From: Methanolinea sp.
GTDB taxonomy: Archaea; Halobacteriota; Methanomicrobia; Methanomicrobiales; Methanospirillaceae
Assembly (NCBI GenBank): GCA_030055515.1
Contig: JASFYI010000001.1
Location: 434,001 to 498,000 of the forward strand
Reading direction: 5' to 3'
DNA length: 64,000 bases
Part shown: piece by piece, positions 28,089 through 37,713 of the stretch
Position numbering within the stretch: the first letter of the stretch is position 1
Layout: each line of letters begins with the position of its first letter
Program-made: the position numbers and the translations under genes
Notes under the pieces: generated by a model
What the model was told of the DNA's origin: nothing
What the model saw: the letters and a program-made list of their open reading frames with translations, nothing else
The model's database searches: none

Positions 28089-28571
28089 CTACCGCCTCGC
28101 GAGCTCGAAGAGGTGGGATAATATCTTCTCGGTGTCGAGATATAAAACGAGCTTTTGTTCGGCCTTCCGCTCGCCGAGGATAGCCTTCTCCTCCTCCAGC
28201 TTTATGATCCCCTTGATGAACGATCTCCCGGGTGCCTGCGGGTCTGCCTTCCGCATGTCGATATTTTCCTCGGGAACGGAACAGACACTGGAGACGTGGT
28301 CCACGATGAATCCTACCTTGTCCCCCCTCGCTGCCTCGGGCACGATGATGATGAATTTCTGGTCACGCGAGAGAGACCCCGTGTCCTGCCCGACGACCAT
28401 GGAAAGCGAGATGAGGGTCGTGATCTCGCCACGGATATTCGTCATCCCCGCGATGTAGGGGGGAGCCCTCGGGATGGGTGTGACGGGGAGAGCCTCCACT
28501 ATCTCCCTCGTGTACCTGATATCTATCGCGTACAGGTTTCCATCAAGGCCGAATATCAGGATCTCGGGCAT
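28089..28571 (-). CDS. cheW: Chemotaxis coupling protein CheW (second copy)
   Basis: A 160-residue CheW beginning MPEILIFGLDGNLYAIDI, with YIAGMTNIRGEITTLISL and GFIVDHVSSVCSV. It lacks the low-complexity N-terminus of the CheW at 22.3 kb and is clearly divergent from it. The position between the soluble MCP gene and cheR suggests it adapts that receptor. Confidence 0.92.
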   Translation of the reverse strand: MPEILIFGLDGNLYAIDIRYTREIVEALPVTPIPRAPPYIAGMTNIRGEITTLISLSMVVGQDTGSLSRDQKFIIIVPEAARGDKVGFIVDHVSSVCSVPEENIDMRKADPQAPGRSFIKGIIKLEEEKAILGERKAEQKLVLYLDTEKILSHLFELARR

Positions 28572-28593
28572 CCGACACTATCCCTTCTCGTGT

Positions 28594-30186
28594 TCAGGTT
28601 CTCACCTTGAATGACTCCACTATTCTCCGTGCCTCGGCCATCTTCTGCCGGATCTCGCTCGTCGCGCTCGCGATCTCCTCGATCGACGCGCTGCTCTCCT
28701 CCGCGAGTGCGGCGAGATTCTCGGTGTTCTTCTCGTTCGCGACGACTATGTTGTGGATGAGCTCGATGTCATGCATCAGGTTTTCGCTCGCGGCAGCCTG
28801 GTTCTCGGTTGCCTTCGAGATCTGGTTAATCGCTTCGGCCGTTGTCCGTATCCCTTCGGACATCTGGTTCAGGGCCTGGATCGTCACTTCCACGCTCTTT
28901 ATCCCGGTCATGATCTCCTCGTAGGCCTTCCGCATCGAGTCGACGGTCTGGCTGCTCGAGTGGGAGATGTCCCTTATCACCGTGTCGATGCTCTTCGTCG
29001 CATTCTTCGACCCCCCGGCGAGGTTCCTTACCTCCTCCGCGACGACCGCGAATCCCCTCCCGTGTTCGCCGGCCCTCGCGGCTTCTATCGCGGCGTTCAG
29101 CGCGAGGAGGTTGGTCTGGTTCGCGATATCGGTGATCATCCGGACGATCTTGCTGATCTCCTGTGTCTTAGCGTTCAGGGCCACCATCTCGTCCATGACG
29201 CGCTGGGAGAGGTCCTGGACGAGGTTCATCTTGAGCGAGGCCTCCTTCCCGAGCCTCCCCGCGTTGTCCCCCGCGTGGAGAACATTCCTTGATGTTTCTG
29301 CCATCTGGTGGGTCGTCCTTGCGATCCTCTCCACGTCCTCGTTCAGCGCGACGATCTGCCTCGTCACCTTCTCGAGCTGGGAGAGCTGGTTCTTCGCATC
29401 CTCCGAGTTCTTCTGGGCGGTGAGCGCGACGTTCTGGGATGCGCGGGCAATCTCGTCCGTCCCCGTGAGGATGTCTCCCACCGCGCCATCGAGGTACTCG
29501 ATTGTCCGGGCGAGGTTGGAGACGAGGGCATTGAGGCGGTCGATGGTCGCGTTGAGGTCGTCCTTGACAGACGCGAGGGGATCGTTCTCGTGGACGACGA
29601 CCTTCATCGTGAGATCGCCGTTCGCGAGCCGGGAGAGGGTCTCTCCTATCTCCCGCATGCTCCCCGCGAGGCGGTCCTCGAGTTTCCTCTTCTCCGTGAT
29701 ATCGTTGTACAACGCAAATACCGTCTTTACCTCGCCCCGCTCGTCGAGGATGGGGATACCGTATTGCTCGAGGATCTTCACCCCTGACGGCATCTCCACC
29801 GTCACCACCCCGTAAGACCTCTTCCTCTCGGTGATCGCGACCTTGAGTCCCTCGCCCTTCTGGTCGAGGACCTTGAAGTTCTTCACGCTCATGCCCCTGA
29901 GCTTCTTTTGCTCGATCCCCGAGAGCTTGCTGTACGACTCGTTCGCCGCGATGATGGTCCAGTCCCTGTCGAATATCAGGATGGGGAACGGATTCTCGTT
30001 GAACGTGATCTGGTTCCTGGTACGCAAGTCCGCGGCAACCCTGAGGAGCTCGTTGATGGTCTCCGCGAACTCCCGGCAGGCAGGATCGACCTTCCCGGGG
30101 TCGATCCGGAAACCATTGAGGGAAATCCCCTTCCGGAGGGCTTCCCGGATATCCGCGAGAGTATTCCCCGCCATTCCTGTCATCAT
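28594..30186 (-). CDS. Soluble PAS-domain methyl-accepting chemotaxis protein
   Basis: 530 residues with no transmembrane segment, so a cytoplasmic receptor. An N-terminal helical stretch is followed by a PAS domain ([20 protein letters not shown], then [17 protein letters not shown]), a HAMP-like linker, and the MCP signalling domain with the hairpin tip [23 protein letters not shown] domains often bind haem, flavin or small metabolites; no ligand residues can be assigned. It is the first gene of the mcp-cheW-cheR group. Confidence 0.93.
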   Translation of the reverse strand: MMTGMAGNTLADIREALRKGISLNGFRIDPGKVDPACREFAETINELLRVAADLRTRNQITFNENPFPILIFDRDWTIIAANESYSKLSGIEQKKLRGMSVKNFKVLDQKGEGLKVAITERKRSYGVVTVEMPSGVKILEQYGIPILDERGEVKTVFALYNDITEKRKLEDRLAGSMREIGETLSRLANGDLTMKVVVHENDPLASVKDDLNATIDRLNALVSNLARTIEYLDGAVGDILTGTDEIARASQNVALTAQKNSEDAKNQLSQLEKVTRQIVALNEDVERIARTTHQMAETSRNVLHAGDNAGRLGKEASLKMNLVQDLSQRVMDEMVALNAKTQEISKIVRMITDIANQTNLLALNAAIEAARAGEHGRGFAVVAEEVRNLAGGSKNATKSIDTVIRDISHSSSQTVDSMRKAYEEIMTGIKSVEVTIQALNQMSEGIRTTAEAINQISKATENQAAASENLMHDIELIHNIVVANEKNTENLAALAEESSASIEEIASATSEIRQKMAEARRIVESFKVRT

Positions 30187-30388
30187 TTCAAGATAGTGTA
30201 AAAGAAGGGGTATATTAATTCATTGGATTTAATCATCACAAGTGAAAATTAAAACCGATGATTACTGTTGCAATGCGGTTCCTCTGCCGCGGCGGATCCG
30301 CGCGGCGCTGCGAGGCAACCTTTCACGTAATTTTCTCACTGCGCATCATCCAAATCGTCAAATAATTTCTGGTCCAACCGAACCTCCG

Positions 30389-31018
30389 ATGAAGAGCTCC
30401 GCGGGGGAGGACATCCTCGAGGCCGCGTATACCCTCTGGGTGGCGAACGGGAGAATGCCGACTGTACGGGAGGTTGCAGCGCGGCTCGCAAAGGAGGAGG
30501 GGACCGTCCGCGAAGAGGCCCGGGACCTCGCGGCGGAGGGCTACGTCTCTCTCCGCGAGGGAGAGATCCTCGAGCTCTCCGACAAGGGGAAGGAGACGGG
30601 AGCACGGGTAGAGAAGAAACACAGGGTCCTCGAGTGCTTCCTCTCCGAGGTCCTCGGGATGGAGCGGTCCGCAGCGTCCGAGGAGGCCTGTATCCTCGAG
30701 CACGGGATCTCGGACGAGACCCTCGACCGGCTCGAGGGATTCATCTCCCGCCCGGGACCGGGGGGGTACCGCTTCCGGAGGGGCAGGAGGAGACTCCAGT
30801 CCCTCGCAGATTTCCGCGAGGGTTCAGAGCTGAGGGTCATCGCAATCCGTCCCATATGCGGGTGCGAGCGGCTCGGTGACCTCGGGATCCTCCCCGGGGA
30901 GACCCTGCGCGTTGTCCACGTCCTCAACCACAAGGCCGTCGTCGTGAGGGTGAAGGGGTGCGATATCGCCCTGAGCCCTGAGATCGCCTCCTCCATCCTC
31001 GTGGAGAAGGTCCCATGA
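30389..31018 (+). CDS. DtxR-type iron regulator fused to a FeoA domain
   Basis: 209 residues. The N-terminal half is a winged helix with dimerisation helices (GRMPTVREVAARLAKEEGTV, SEVLGMERSAASEEACILEH metal/dimer region). The C-terminal 75 residues are a FeoA/SH3-like domain (CGCERLGDLGILPGETLRVV, VVVRVKGCDIALSPEIA). DtxR proteins repress iron uptake when Fe2+ is bound, and FeoA binds the FeoB transporter. ATG 30389 is chosen; sequence upstream in frame does not look coding. Its stop overlaps the feoB start by ATGA, so the regulator and transporter are made together. Confidence 0.9.
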   Translation: MKSSAGEDILEAAYTLWVANGRMPTVREVAARLAKEEGTVREEARDLAAEGYVSLREGEILELSDKGKETGARVEKKHRVLECFLSEVLGMERSAASEEACILEHGISDETLDRLEGFISRPGPGGYRFRRGRRRLQSLADFREGSELRVIAIRPICGCERLGDLGILPGETLRVVHVLNHKAVVVRVKGCDIALSPEIASSILVEKVP

Positions 31019-32877
31019 AGATAGGCCTCGTCGGGAACCCGAACGTCGGCAAGTCCCTCATCTTCCACCAGCTGACGGGACTCGGAGTGGAGGTCAGCAA
31101 TTATCCCGGTACAACAGTGGACCTCTTCTCGGGCAGCCTCTGCTACGGCAGGGAGCGTCTCGAGCTCGTCGACCTCCCGGGTGTCTATTCCCTCGAGGGG
31201 AAATCGCCGGAAGAGGAGATCGCGAGGAGATTCATCGCGAGCGGGGAGGTCGAGAGGCTCGTTGCAGTCCTCGACGCGACGCACCTCGAGAGGAACCTCT
31301 ACCTCCTCCTGCAGGTCGCGGAGTACCGAAAGCCCCTCGTCGTCGTCCTGAACATGATGGACGAGGCAGAGAAGAACGGGATCGCGATCGACACGCGGGA
31401 ACTCTCTTCCATCCTCGGCGTCGAGGTGATCGAGGCTGCCGCGATACAGGGGAAGAATGTACAGGAGATAATCCCCGCCTCCCTCGAACGGTCGAGGGTC
31501 CCCCGGATCACGGTCCCCTACGACCTCCACGTCGAGGCTGCAATAAAGAGCCTCTGCTCCGTCCACGGCGTCGACAGGATCACGGCGCTCCTGGCCCTCC
31601 AGGGAATGGCCGCGCCGGGTGACCTCGCGGAATCCGCGGCGGCGCTCGCGTCGGAGATCGAGGAGATGCACAGGATGGCGGTCTCGCAGATCATCGCGGG
31701 GAACCGCCACCACTGCGCGCGCGCGATCGCGCGCCGGGTCGTGAAGGTGCAGGAAGCGGCGCGGGAGGGTGTCATGGCGGGATCCCTCGAGGCCGCCCTC
31801 ACATCCCGGACGTGGGGGGCTGTCATCCTCGCCGCTGTCCTCGTGTCCATCCTCTCCTGCGTCTTTTTCGTCGGGTCTTTCCTCGAGGAACTCCTCGTCG
31901 GGTCCTTCGATTCGTTCCTGGTACAGCCGTTCCTCTCGCTCGGCATCCCGCCTTTCCCAAGGCAGGTAGGGCACGCGGTGCTCCTCGCCTTCCAGGCTGG
32001 CCTCGGGATAGCCTTCCCCTTCATCTTCACGTTCTACGTCTTCATCTCCATCCTCGAGGACTCCGGGTACCTCACGCGGGCGGCTTTCATTGCGGACAGC
32101 CTCATGCACAGGCTCGGCATGCACGGGCAGGGGATAATCCCCCTCATCCTCGGGTTCGGCTGCAACGTCCCGGCCATCATGGGACTGCGCCTCCTCCGGA
32201 CCCGGAGGGAGCGGATCATCGCATCGTTCCTCGTGAGCATGGTCCCCTGCTCGGCGAGGACCGTGATCGTCGCGGGGATGGTCGCGGTCTTCGTCGGGTT
32301 CTGGGCAGCGATGAGCATCTACCTCGTCTCGCTTGTCCTGATCGGCCTCACCGGCATCGTGCTCTCCCGCGTCACGCCCGGCGAGCGGTACGGCATGATC
32401 CTCGAGCTCTCGCCGCTCCGGGTACCGAGGCCCGGCAACGTCATCGCCAAGTCGTGGACCCGGATACGCGAATTCCTCCTCGTCGCGATGCCGCTCCTCG
32501 TCGCCGCGAGCGTGGTGCTCGGCATCCTCCAGTACGCGGGATTCTTCGAACTCTTCTCGGAGGTCGTCGCGCCGTTCTCGGAGGCCGTCCTCGGGCTGCC
32601 CGGCTACGCGGCGAGTGCCCTCGTCTTTGGGATCCTGCGCAGGGAGATGGCACTCGAGACGCTCGTCGTCCTCGCGGGGACACCGGACCTCCCCTCGGTC
32701 CTCACGGCCGTCCAGATCTATGTCTTTGCCATCGTGAGTGTCCTCTTCATCCCCTGCGTCTCGACGATCGGTGTCCTCTCGAGGGTCGTGGGAAAACGCG
32801 TAACCCTCGCCGTCTCGGCGTACACGCTCGGACTCGGCCTGTGCATCGGAGCGCTTATAAACCTTCTTGCGAGATGA
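31015..32877 (+). CDS. feoB: Ferrous iron transporter FeoB
   Basis: 620 residues. An N-terminal G domain has GNPNVGKS (7-14), the switch PGTTVD (31-36), DLPG (53-56) and NMMD (113-116). A helical linker is followed by a polytopic membrane domain with the Gate regions ILGFGCNVPAIMGLRLLRT and VSMVPCSARTVIVAGMV. It imports Fe2+ across the cytoplasmic membrane. The length is typical of archaeal FeoB. It is co-transcribed with the DtxR-FeoA gene. Confidence 0.97.
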   Translation: MKIGLVGNPNVGKSLIFHQLTGLGVEVSNYPGTTVDLFSGSLCYGRERLELVDLPGVYSLEGKSPEEEIARRFIASGEVERLVAVLDATHLERNLYLLLQVAEYRKPLVVVLNMMDEAEKNGIAIDTRELSSILGVEVIEAAAIQGKNVQEIIPASLERSRVPRITVPYDLHVEAAIKSLCSVHGVDRITALLALQGMAAPGDLAESAAALASEIEEMHRMAVSQIIAGNRHHCARAIARRVVKVQEAAREGVMAGSLEAALTSRTWGAVILAAVLVSILSCVFFVGSFLEELLVGSFDSFLVQPFLSLGIPPFPRQVGHAVLLAFQAGLGIAFPFIFTFYVFISILEDSGYLTRAAFIADSLMHRLGMHGQGIIPLILGFGCNVPAIMGLRLLRTRRERIIASFLVSMVPCSARTVIVAGMVAVFVGFWAAMSIYLVSLVLIGLTGIVLSRVTPGERYGMILELSPLRVPRPGNVIAKSWTRIREFLLVAMPLLVAASVVLGILQYAGFFELFSEVVAPFSEAVLGLPGYAASALVFGILRREMALETLVVLAGTPDLPSVLTAVQIYVFAIVSVLFIPCVSTIGVLSRVVGKRVTLAVSAYTLGLGLCIGALINLLAR

Positions 32878-32886
32878 TATCTGGGG

Positions 32887-33594
32887 ATGTATACTTATAA
32901 GACCGGGATACGACTCATCGACGAGAAGAAAGATGGGCTTTCCCCGGGATCGAATATACTCATTCTCGCTCCCTCGCTGAGCCGGGGTGAACAACTGGGG
33001 TACTCGATCGCAAGGCCCCTCCCCGGCGAGTATGCCCTCATCCTCTCGACGGTCATGCGCTCGGTCGACCTCCTCGAGTTCTTCGCCGCGGCGCGGGTCG
33101 ACCACACCCGGATCGGGATCATCGACGCCGTCAGTAAGCTCTCCACGCCCGACATCGCGGACTCGACGAAGGTGCGGTACGTCTCGAGTCCAAGCGACCT
33201 CACGGGGATAGGGATCAAGTTCTCGGCGATGGTGGAGAGCATATTCAACGGGGAATTTCCCGAATCCGGCGACGCGCTCTTCCCCCCGCCCATCCGGTTT
33301 TATATCGACTCGCTCACCACGCTCCTCATGTACCGGAGACTGGAGGTCATCTACCAGTTCCTCCATGTCATCACCGCCAAGCTGAAGAAGATGGAAGCCA
33401 TTGGGATATACGCTCTCAACTCCGAATCGTTCGACGAGAAGACACAGTCCCTCATCAAGCAGCTCATGAACCTCGTGATCGAAGTGAAGAACGACCAGCA
33501 CGGAGACTTCCTGCGGGTGAGGGGGATACCCGGCGTATCCCCGGAGTGGGTCGCGTTCCAGATATCGGAGGAGGGCCTGGAGGTGATCGTGTGA
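32887..33594 (+). CDS. RecA/KaiC-like domain protein without Walker A motif
   Basis: 235 residues with the KaiC/RadA-type core topology: TGIRLIDEKKDGLSPGSNIL at the start, FYIDSLTTLLMYRRLEV (Walker B-like strand) and VIEVKNDQHGDFLRVRG near the end. The P-loop expected after PGSNILIL is absent (APSLSRGEQ instead), so ATP hydrolysis is unlikely. The family is found in archaeal signalling neighbourhoods. Its stop overlaps the next gene by GTGA, and that gene carries a related N-terminal domain, so the two products probably form a complex. Confidence 0.72.
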   Translation: MYTYKTGIRLIDEKKDGLSPGSNILILAPSLSRGEQLGYSIARPLPGEYALILSTVMRSVDLLEFFAAARVDHTRIGIIDAVSKLSTPDIADSTKVRYVSSPSDLTGIGIKFSAMVESIFNGEFPESGDALFPPPIRFYIDSLTTLLMYRRLEVIYQFLHVITAKLKKMEAIGIYALNSESFDEKTQSLIKQLMNLVIEVKNDQHGDFLRVRGIPGVSPEWVAFQISEEGLEVIV

Positions 33595-34754
33595 TCCGCA
33601 CGGGGATACTCGGGATCGACGAGATGCTCGGCTCGGGTATCCCGGCCGGGACGAGGGCGATATTCTCCCTTGAGCCGGGGGTTGACGGGCGTCCCTTCAT
33701 GTACAGGATCCTCCAGTCTGTCCTCTCGTCGGGGAAGAACGCGCTCGTCATCGCCCCGCACTCCACCCGCGGCGCGTTTGCCGCGGACTTTTCCCAGGCG
33801 ATGGGGACGCGCCTTGAGGGAGAGCGGGGGAAGGTTGCCATCCTCGACAGCGCCGTGCGCGACGGGATAAACGCGAGGGTGAAGGGCACGCGTGCCCGCC
33901 TCGCGGAATGGCAGAGGGCAATCCACGAGACGATCGCGCGCGAGGGGATCCACGTCGTCTTCGTCTACTTCGACCTCCTCTACGAGGACTTCGGCCTTGA
34001 GCCCGCGCTCTCCCTCCTCCCCGGCGGCAAGGAGGCGCGGAAACTCACGACGATCGTCGAGCACCTCAACCTCGAGGGAGACAGCCTTATTACGCACTTC
34101 GCGTCCGGTGGTTACTTCGACCTCATCATCTCTGTCCACTCTGCGCTGAGCTCCGTCCCCTTCTTCCACTTCTTCACGGTCGAGTACGTCTCGTGGAGCA
34201 GGATGCCCCGGCGCTCCGTTCCCTACGAGGTGAGCGAGGGTGTCGTCAGGCTCTACATCCCGAAGATCATCGTGACCGGGCCACCCTCGTGCGGGAAGAC
34301 CACGTTTGTCGCGAACGCGTCCGACACCGGCCTCAGCGCGGACCGGGGGGACCTCGATGGCTTCAGGACGACGGTCGCGATGGACCTCGGGTGGCTCCAC
34401 CTGAAGGGTTTCGACATCACGCTGTTCGGGACCCCCGGCCAGCCGAGGTTCGACCCGATCATCCCGAGGATCGTGCGAAACGCGATGGGGGCCATCATGA
34501 TGATAGACGCGACCCGGCCGGAAACGCTCCCCCGGGCAAGGGACCTCCTCACTCTCGTATTCTCGGCGAGGATCCCCTTCGTGGTCGCCGTCAACAAGGT
34601 CGACCTCCCCCACAGGATGGACGAGAGGATGGTCAGGGAGAGTCTTAAACTGAAAGACGACGTTCCCGTGTTCTTCATAAGCTCGCTCCGCCGCTCGGAT
34701 GTCCATTCCGTGCTCGAGTCGATGCTCGACCGCATCACGCGCCACTCGGCGTGA
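33591..34754 (+). CDS. KaiC-like domain fused to a Ras/MglA-like GTPase
   Basis: 387 residues. Residues 1-215 resemble a RecA/KaiC domain ([20 protein letters not shown]) but without a P-loop. Residues 225-387 form a small GTPase: GPPSCGKT (230-237), FGTPGQPRF (279-287; G3 region) and NKVDLP (335-340; G4). The fusion joins an apparently inactive RecA fold to an active-looking Ras-superfamily G domain. Its partner upstream is the stand-alone RecA-like protein, overlapping by GTGA. The function is unknown; a signalling or polarity switch is plausible by analogy with MglA. Confidence 0.78.
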   Translation: MIRTGILGIDEMLGSGIPAGTRAIFSLEPGVDGRPFMYRILQSVLSSGKNALVIAPHSTRGAFAADFSQAMGTRLEGERGKVAILDSAVRDGINARVKGTRARLAEWQRAIHETIAREGIHVVFVYFDLLYEDFGLEPALSLLPGGKEARKLTTIVEHLNLEGDSLITHFASGGYFDLIISVHSALSSVPFFHFFTVEYVSWSRMPRRSVPYEVSEGVVRLYIPKIIVTGPPSCGKTTFVANASDTGLSADRGDLDGFRTTVAMDLGWLHLKGFDITLFGTPGQPRFDPIIPRIVRNAMGAIMMIDATRPETLPRARDLLTLVFSARIPFVVAVNKVDLPHRMDERMVRESLKLKDDVPVFFISSLRRSDVHSVLESMLDRITRHSA

Positions 34755-34773
34755 GTCGGGGAAAGGCGTGGGA

Positions 34774-35523
34774 ATGCTCACGTTCGTTGGCCTGGGCCTG
34801 TACGACCACCGCGACGTCTCGGTGAAGGGCCTTGAAGCGATCCGCCGTGCCGGAATAGTCTTCTTCGAGGAGTACACCTCCCGGCTGGCGGGGACAACCA
34901 TCCTGGAGATGGAGGAGTACTTTGGGAGGGAGATCAGGTGCGTGGGGAGGAGAGAGATAGAGGAGGTTCCCGATGTGATCCTCGAAGCGGCGGAAAACCA
35001 GGACGTCGTCCTCCTGACAGGCGGCGATCCCATGGTCTCGACGACCCACGCCGACCTCCGCATCAGGGCACACAGGAGGGGGATAAAGACCGCGATCATC
35101 CACGGGGCCTCCATCGCGAGTGCCGTGTGCGGTCTGTCAGGCCTCCAGAACTACCGCTTCGGCAAGTCGTGTTCGGTCCCGTTCCCGCGGGAGAACTGGT
35201 TTCCCCTGACGCCCGCGGAGGTCATCTCGGCGAATCTCGCGCGTGATCTCCACACCCTCGTGTACCTCGATATCGCCGGGGACAGGTGCATGACGGTCCA
35301 CGAAGGTGTCAGGCTTCTCGAGGAGATGTCCCGGAGATGCGGTTTTTCCATCCCCCTCTACGTGGGGATCGCGAGGGCGGGATCCCCGCACCCTGACGTC
35401 TTTGCCGGGACCGCGGAGGAGATATTCGCCCACGACTTCGGTCCACCCCTCCACGTTCTGGTCGTCCCGGGCTCCCTCCACGTCGTGGAGAGGGAGTACC
35501 TCGAGGTGTTCGGGGGATTATGA
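34774..35523 (+). CDS. dphB: Diphthine synthase
   Basis: A 249-residue SAM-dependent methyltransferase of the tetrapyrrole-methylase fold that trimethylates the modified histidine of elongation factor 2 on the way to diphthamide. Motifs: [58 protein letters not shown] and [17 protein letters not shown] 34774 is preceded by a short purine-rich stretch. It overlaps the DUF357 gene downstream by ATGA. Confidence 0.96.
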   Translation: MLTFVGLGLYDHRDVSVKGLEAIRRAGIVFFEEYTSRLAGTTILEMEEYFGREIRCVGRREIEEVPDVILEAAENQDVVLLTGGDPMVSTTHADLRIRAHRRGIKTAIIHGASIASAVCGLSGLQNYRFGKSCSVPFPRENWFPLTPAEVISANLARDLHTLVYLDIAGDRCMTVHEGVRLLEEMSRRCGFSIPLYVGIARAGSPHPDVFAGTAEEIFAHDFGPPLHVLVVPGSLHVVEREYLEVFGGL

Positions 35524-36092
35524 CGATCGCGGCGTGGAGGGAGGCTGTCGCCCGGAGACTGGATGGTGCGGCAGTCCACCCGCCCCGGGGAACCGTTTAC
35601 CATGCCCTCGCGGGGGAGATGGAGGCGATGGCGAGGTCCTACCTCGCTGACGGCGACTTCTTCCTCTCGCGGGGAGACCATGTCAATGCGCTCGCGGCCT
35701 TCTCGTACGCGCTCGGGTGGCTCGACACCGCGGTCTCCCTCGGCCTCCTCTCGCCGGGGGATCACTCGTGCGGGTGGCTCTTTGCACCCGTCGCGGTCCC
35801 CGGGGAGGAGCGCGACAGGCTGGTGGAGAAGGCGGGCCGTTACGGGAAGATGCTGCGCGCGGCGCTCGGGTGCACGGTCCCCGCCCCGGAAGAAGGCACG
35901 CGGGTGCGTGCATCCTGCGACCGCATCTTTTGCGCCTGCACGGTCCTCCTGGAATTCGGGGACACCTTTGCATCACGGGGCATGGCCGGAAATGCGCTCG
36001 GCGCGTACAGCTACGGCCACGGGTGGCTCGACGCGGGGGTCCGGGCGGGGCTCTTCAGGATCACCGGCAACCGCGTGCTCTTCGCGGTGTGA
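35520..36092 (+). CDS. DUF357-type protein with internal duplication
   Basis: 190 residues. Two similar helical segments are visible: [20 protein letters not shown] with [17 protein letters not shown] (about residues 40-80) and [20 protein letters not shown] with [17 protein letters not shown] (about 140-180). These match the helical hairpin of the archaeal DUF357 family, here apparently present twice. The function is unknown. The ATGA overlap with dphB couples their translation; DUF357 genes are often found beside dphB in archaea (recalled, not checked). Confidence 0.78.
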   Translation: MTIAAWREAVARRLDGAAVHPPRGTVYHALAGEMEAMARSYLADGDFFLSRGDHVNALAAFSYALGWLDTAVSLGLLSPGDHSCGWLFAPVAVPGEERDRLVEKAGRYGKMLRAALGCTVPAPEEGTRVRASCDRIFCACTVLLEFGDTFASRGMAGNALGAYSYGHGWLDAGVRAGLFRITGNRVLFAV

Positions 36093-36195
36093 GGGGTCTC
36101 GTAATGTTTCCGCGGATTAATCGTAAACTTTTATGCGCTCGGGAAGCTCCAACTATCACGCTTCTTGAACCCGCGATACCGGCGGCGTGAGGACC

Positions 36196-37227
36196 ATGGA
36201 GAAGAGCGAGAGACGCTGGTTGTGGGTGTCGCTTGGGTTCTCGCTCGTCGTGCTCGCGCTCATCCTCTTCTTCACGGTCGACTCGTCGACCTTCACGCTC
36301 CTCGAGCGGATGAACCCCCTCTTCATCGTCCTCGCGCTCTGCATCCACCTCCTCGCGCTCTTCTTCTGGTCCCTCCGGATATGGTGCATGAGCCGTGGCC
36401 TCGGGTACAGCGTCCCGCTCCTCCACTGCGTGAACCTCGTCTACGCAAATCTCCTCGTCGCGGCCATCACGCCGTCGCAGGCGGGGGGAGAGCCCGTGCG
36501 GGTCCACGAGCTCTACCGCGCGGGGGTGAAGGTCGGGGACGCGACCGCGATCGTCATCACGGAGCGGATCCTCGACGGGATCGTGCTCGGCGTGGGCGGG
36601 GCCTTCTTCATGTTCGTCCTCGGGAGTATCTGGCAGACGGTCGGGTCGATCTACAGCTACTTCCTCTACCTCTCGTGGATATTCATCACGGCACTCGTCG
36701 CCATGTTCCTCTACTCCGTGAAGAAACCGTATATCCTCAAGCGGTTCCTCGGGGGAATCACCCGGCACGTCGCGCGGTTCCGGGGGAAGGAGAAGGCCGA
36801 GTACTATGCCCGCCGCATCGACAGGGAGGTCGACAACTTCCACTCGACACTCGTCCTCTTCATCAGGCAGGGGAAGAGGGGTCTCCTCCTCGGGCTCGTC
36901 TTCACCGCGGTCTTCTGGTTCCTCGAGGCGATCATCGTCTCTGTCATCCTCGTGGGACTCTCCCAGCCCCCGATCCTCGTCGAGTCCATGATCATCCAGC
37001 TCATCATCGCCATCATCATGATGATCCCGCTCACTCCCGGGGGCTCGGGCATCGCGGAGATCCTCTTCTCGACGATGTACGGCCTCTACATCCCCCACGC
37101 CCTCATCGGGATAGTCGTCGTGCTGTGGCGCAGCATCCTCTACTATTCCAACATCCTGCTCGGGCTCCTCGGGTCCCTCGCCATCGTCCGCCGGGAGGCA
37201 CGGGGCAGCGGCGCCGATAAACCTTAA
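36196..37227 (+). CDS. UPF0104/AglD-type flippase-like integral membrane protein
   Basis: 343 residues with about eight hydrophobic segments, of the lysylphosphatidylglycerol synthase transmembrane-domain family. Characteristic motif: NLLVAAITPSQAGGEPVRVHELYRAG, containing the conserved TPSQAGGEPVR, and later MIPLTPGGSGIAEI. In archaea these proteins are linked to lipid-carrier or glycolipid handling. There is no soluble tRNA-dependent transferase domain. ATG 36196 is preferred over GTG 36187. Confidence 0.85.
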   Translation: MEKSERRWLWVSLGFSLVVLALILFFTVDSSTFTLLERMNPLFIVLALCIHLLALFFWSLRIWCMSRGLGYSVPLLHCVNLVYANLLVAAITPSQAGGEPVRVHELYRAGVKVGDATAIVITERILDGIVLGVGGAFFMFVLGSIWQTVGSIYSYFLYLSWIFITALVAMFLYSVKKPYILKRFLGGITRHVARFRGKEKAEYYARRIDREVDNFHSTLVLFIRQGKRGLLLGLVFTAVFWFLEAIIVSVILVGLSQPPILVESMIIQLIIAIIMMIPLTPGGSGIAEILFSTMYGLYIPHALIGIVVVLWRSILYYSNILLGLLGSLAIVRREARGSGADKP

Positions 37228-37257
37228 TGTAACGACAGGAGCAATCCTCTCACAGGT

Positions 37258-37713
37258 ATGGAAGCGATCCGCTGCAGCGTGAAAGGTGTCTACATGGCAA
37301 TCGGCCCGCTCGGGGCATCACCTGCAGTCGTCATCTCCCTCCCGGGCGAAGACATGTGCATCCCGATCTACATCGGGTTGTGGGAGGCAATCTCCATCCG
37401 CAACGCGCTGAAGGGGGAGATCCCCCCGCGGCCGCTCACGCACGACCTCTTCGTCGAGTTCATGAAGGCGTTCGGGATCGAACTCCGGGAGATGATCATC
37501 GATTCGCTCGAGGACGGCGTCTACTACGCGCGCGTGATATTCATCCACGACAACCAGCGCACGAGCATGGACTGCCGGCCGAGCGACGGCATCGCGCTCT
37601 CCCTCCGGTGCAACGCGGATCTCTTCGTGGACGACGAGGTCGTCGCGGATTCGTCGGTCCGGTTCTCGGAACTCACCGGCCTGCAGGATCTCGACGCGTT
37701 CCTTGGGAGCTAG
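37258..37713 (+). CDS. Bifunctional nuclease family (DUF151) protein
   Basis: 151 residues with the DUF151/BFN pattern: VVISLPGEDMCIPIYIGLWEA, RPLTHDLFVEFMKAFGI, GVYYARVIF and DCRPSDGIALSLRC. BFN members show weak nuclease activity in plants and bacteria; the archaeal role is unclear. Its 3' end overlaps the convergent hisE gene by 41 nt. Confidence 0.9.
   Translation: MEAIRCSVKGVYMAIGPLGASPAVVISLPGEDMCIPIYIGLWEAISIRNALKGEIPPRPLTHDLFVEFMKAFGIELREMIIDSLEDGVYYARVIFIHDNQRTSMDCRPSDGIALSLRCNADLFVDDEVVADSSVRFSELTGLQDLDAFLGS

Noticed and set aside
30541-33501. A 986-codon open frame on the minus strand
   Set aside because: It lies opposite dtxR-feoA and feoB, is extremely rich in Glu/Asp/Arg, and has no motif. 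It is a shadow caused by the high G+C codon use of the real genes.
36187-37227. Lysylphosphatidylglycerol synthase
   Set aside because: Only the transmembrane domain of that family is present; the catalytic tRNA-dependent domain is missing.
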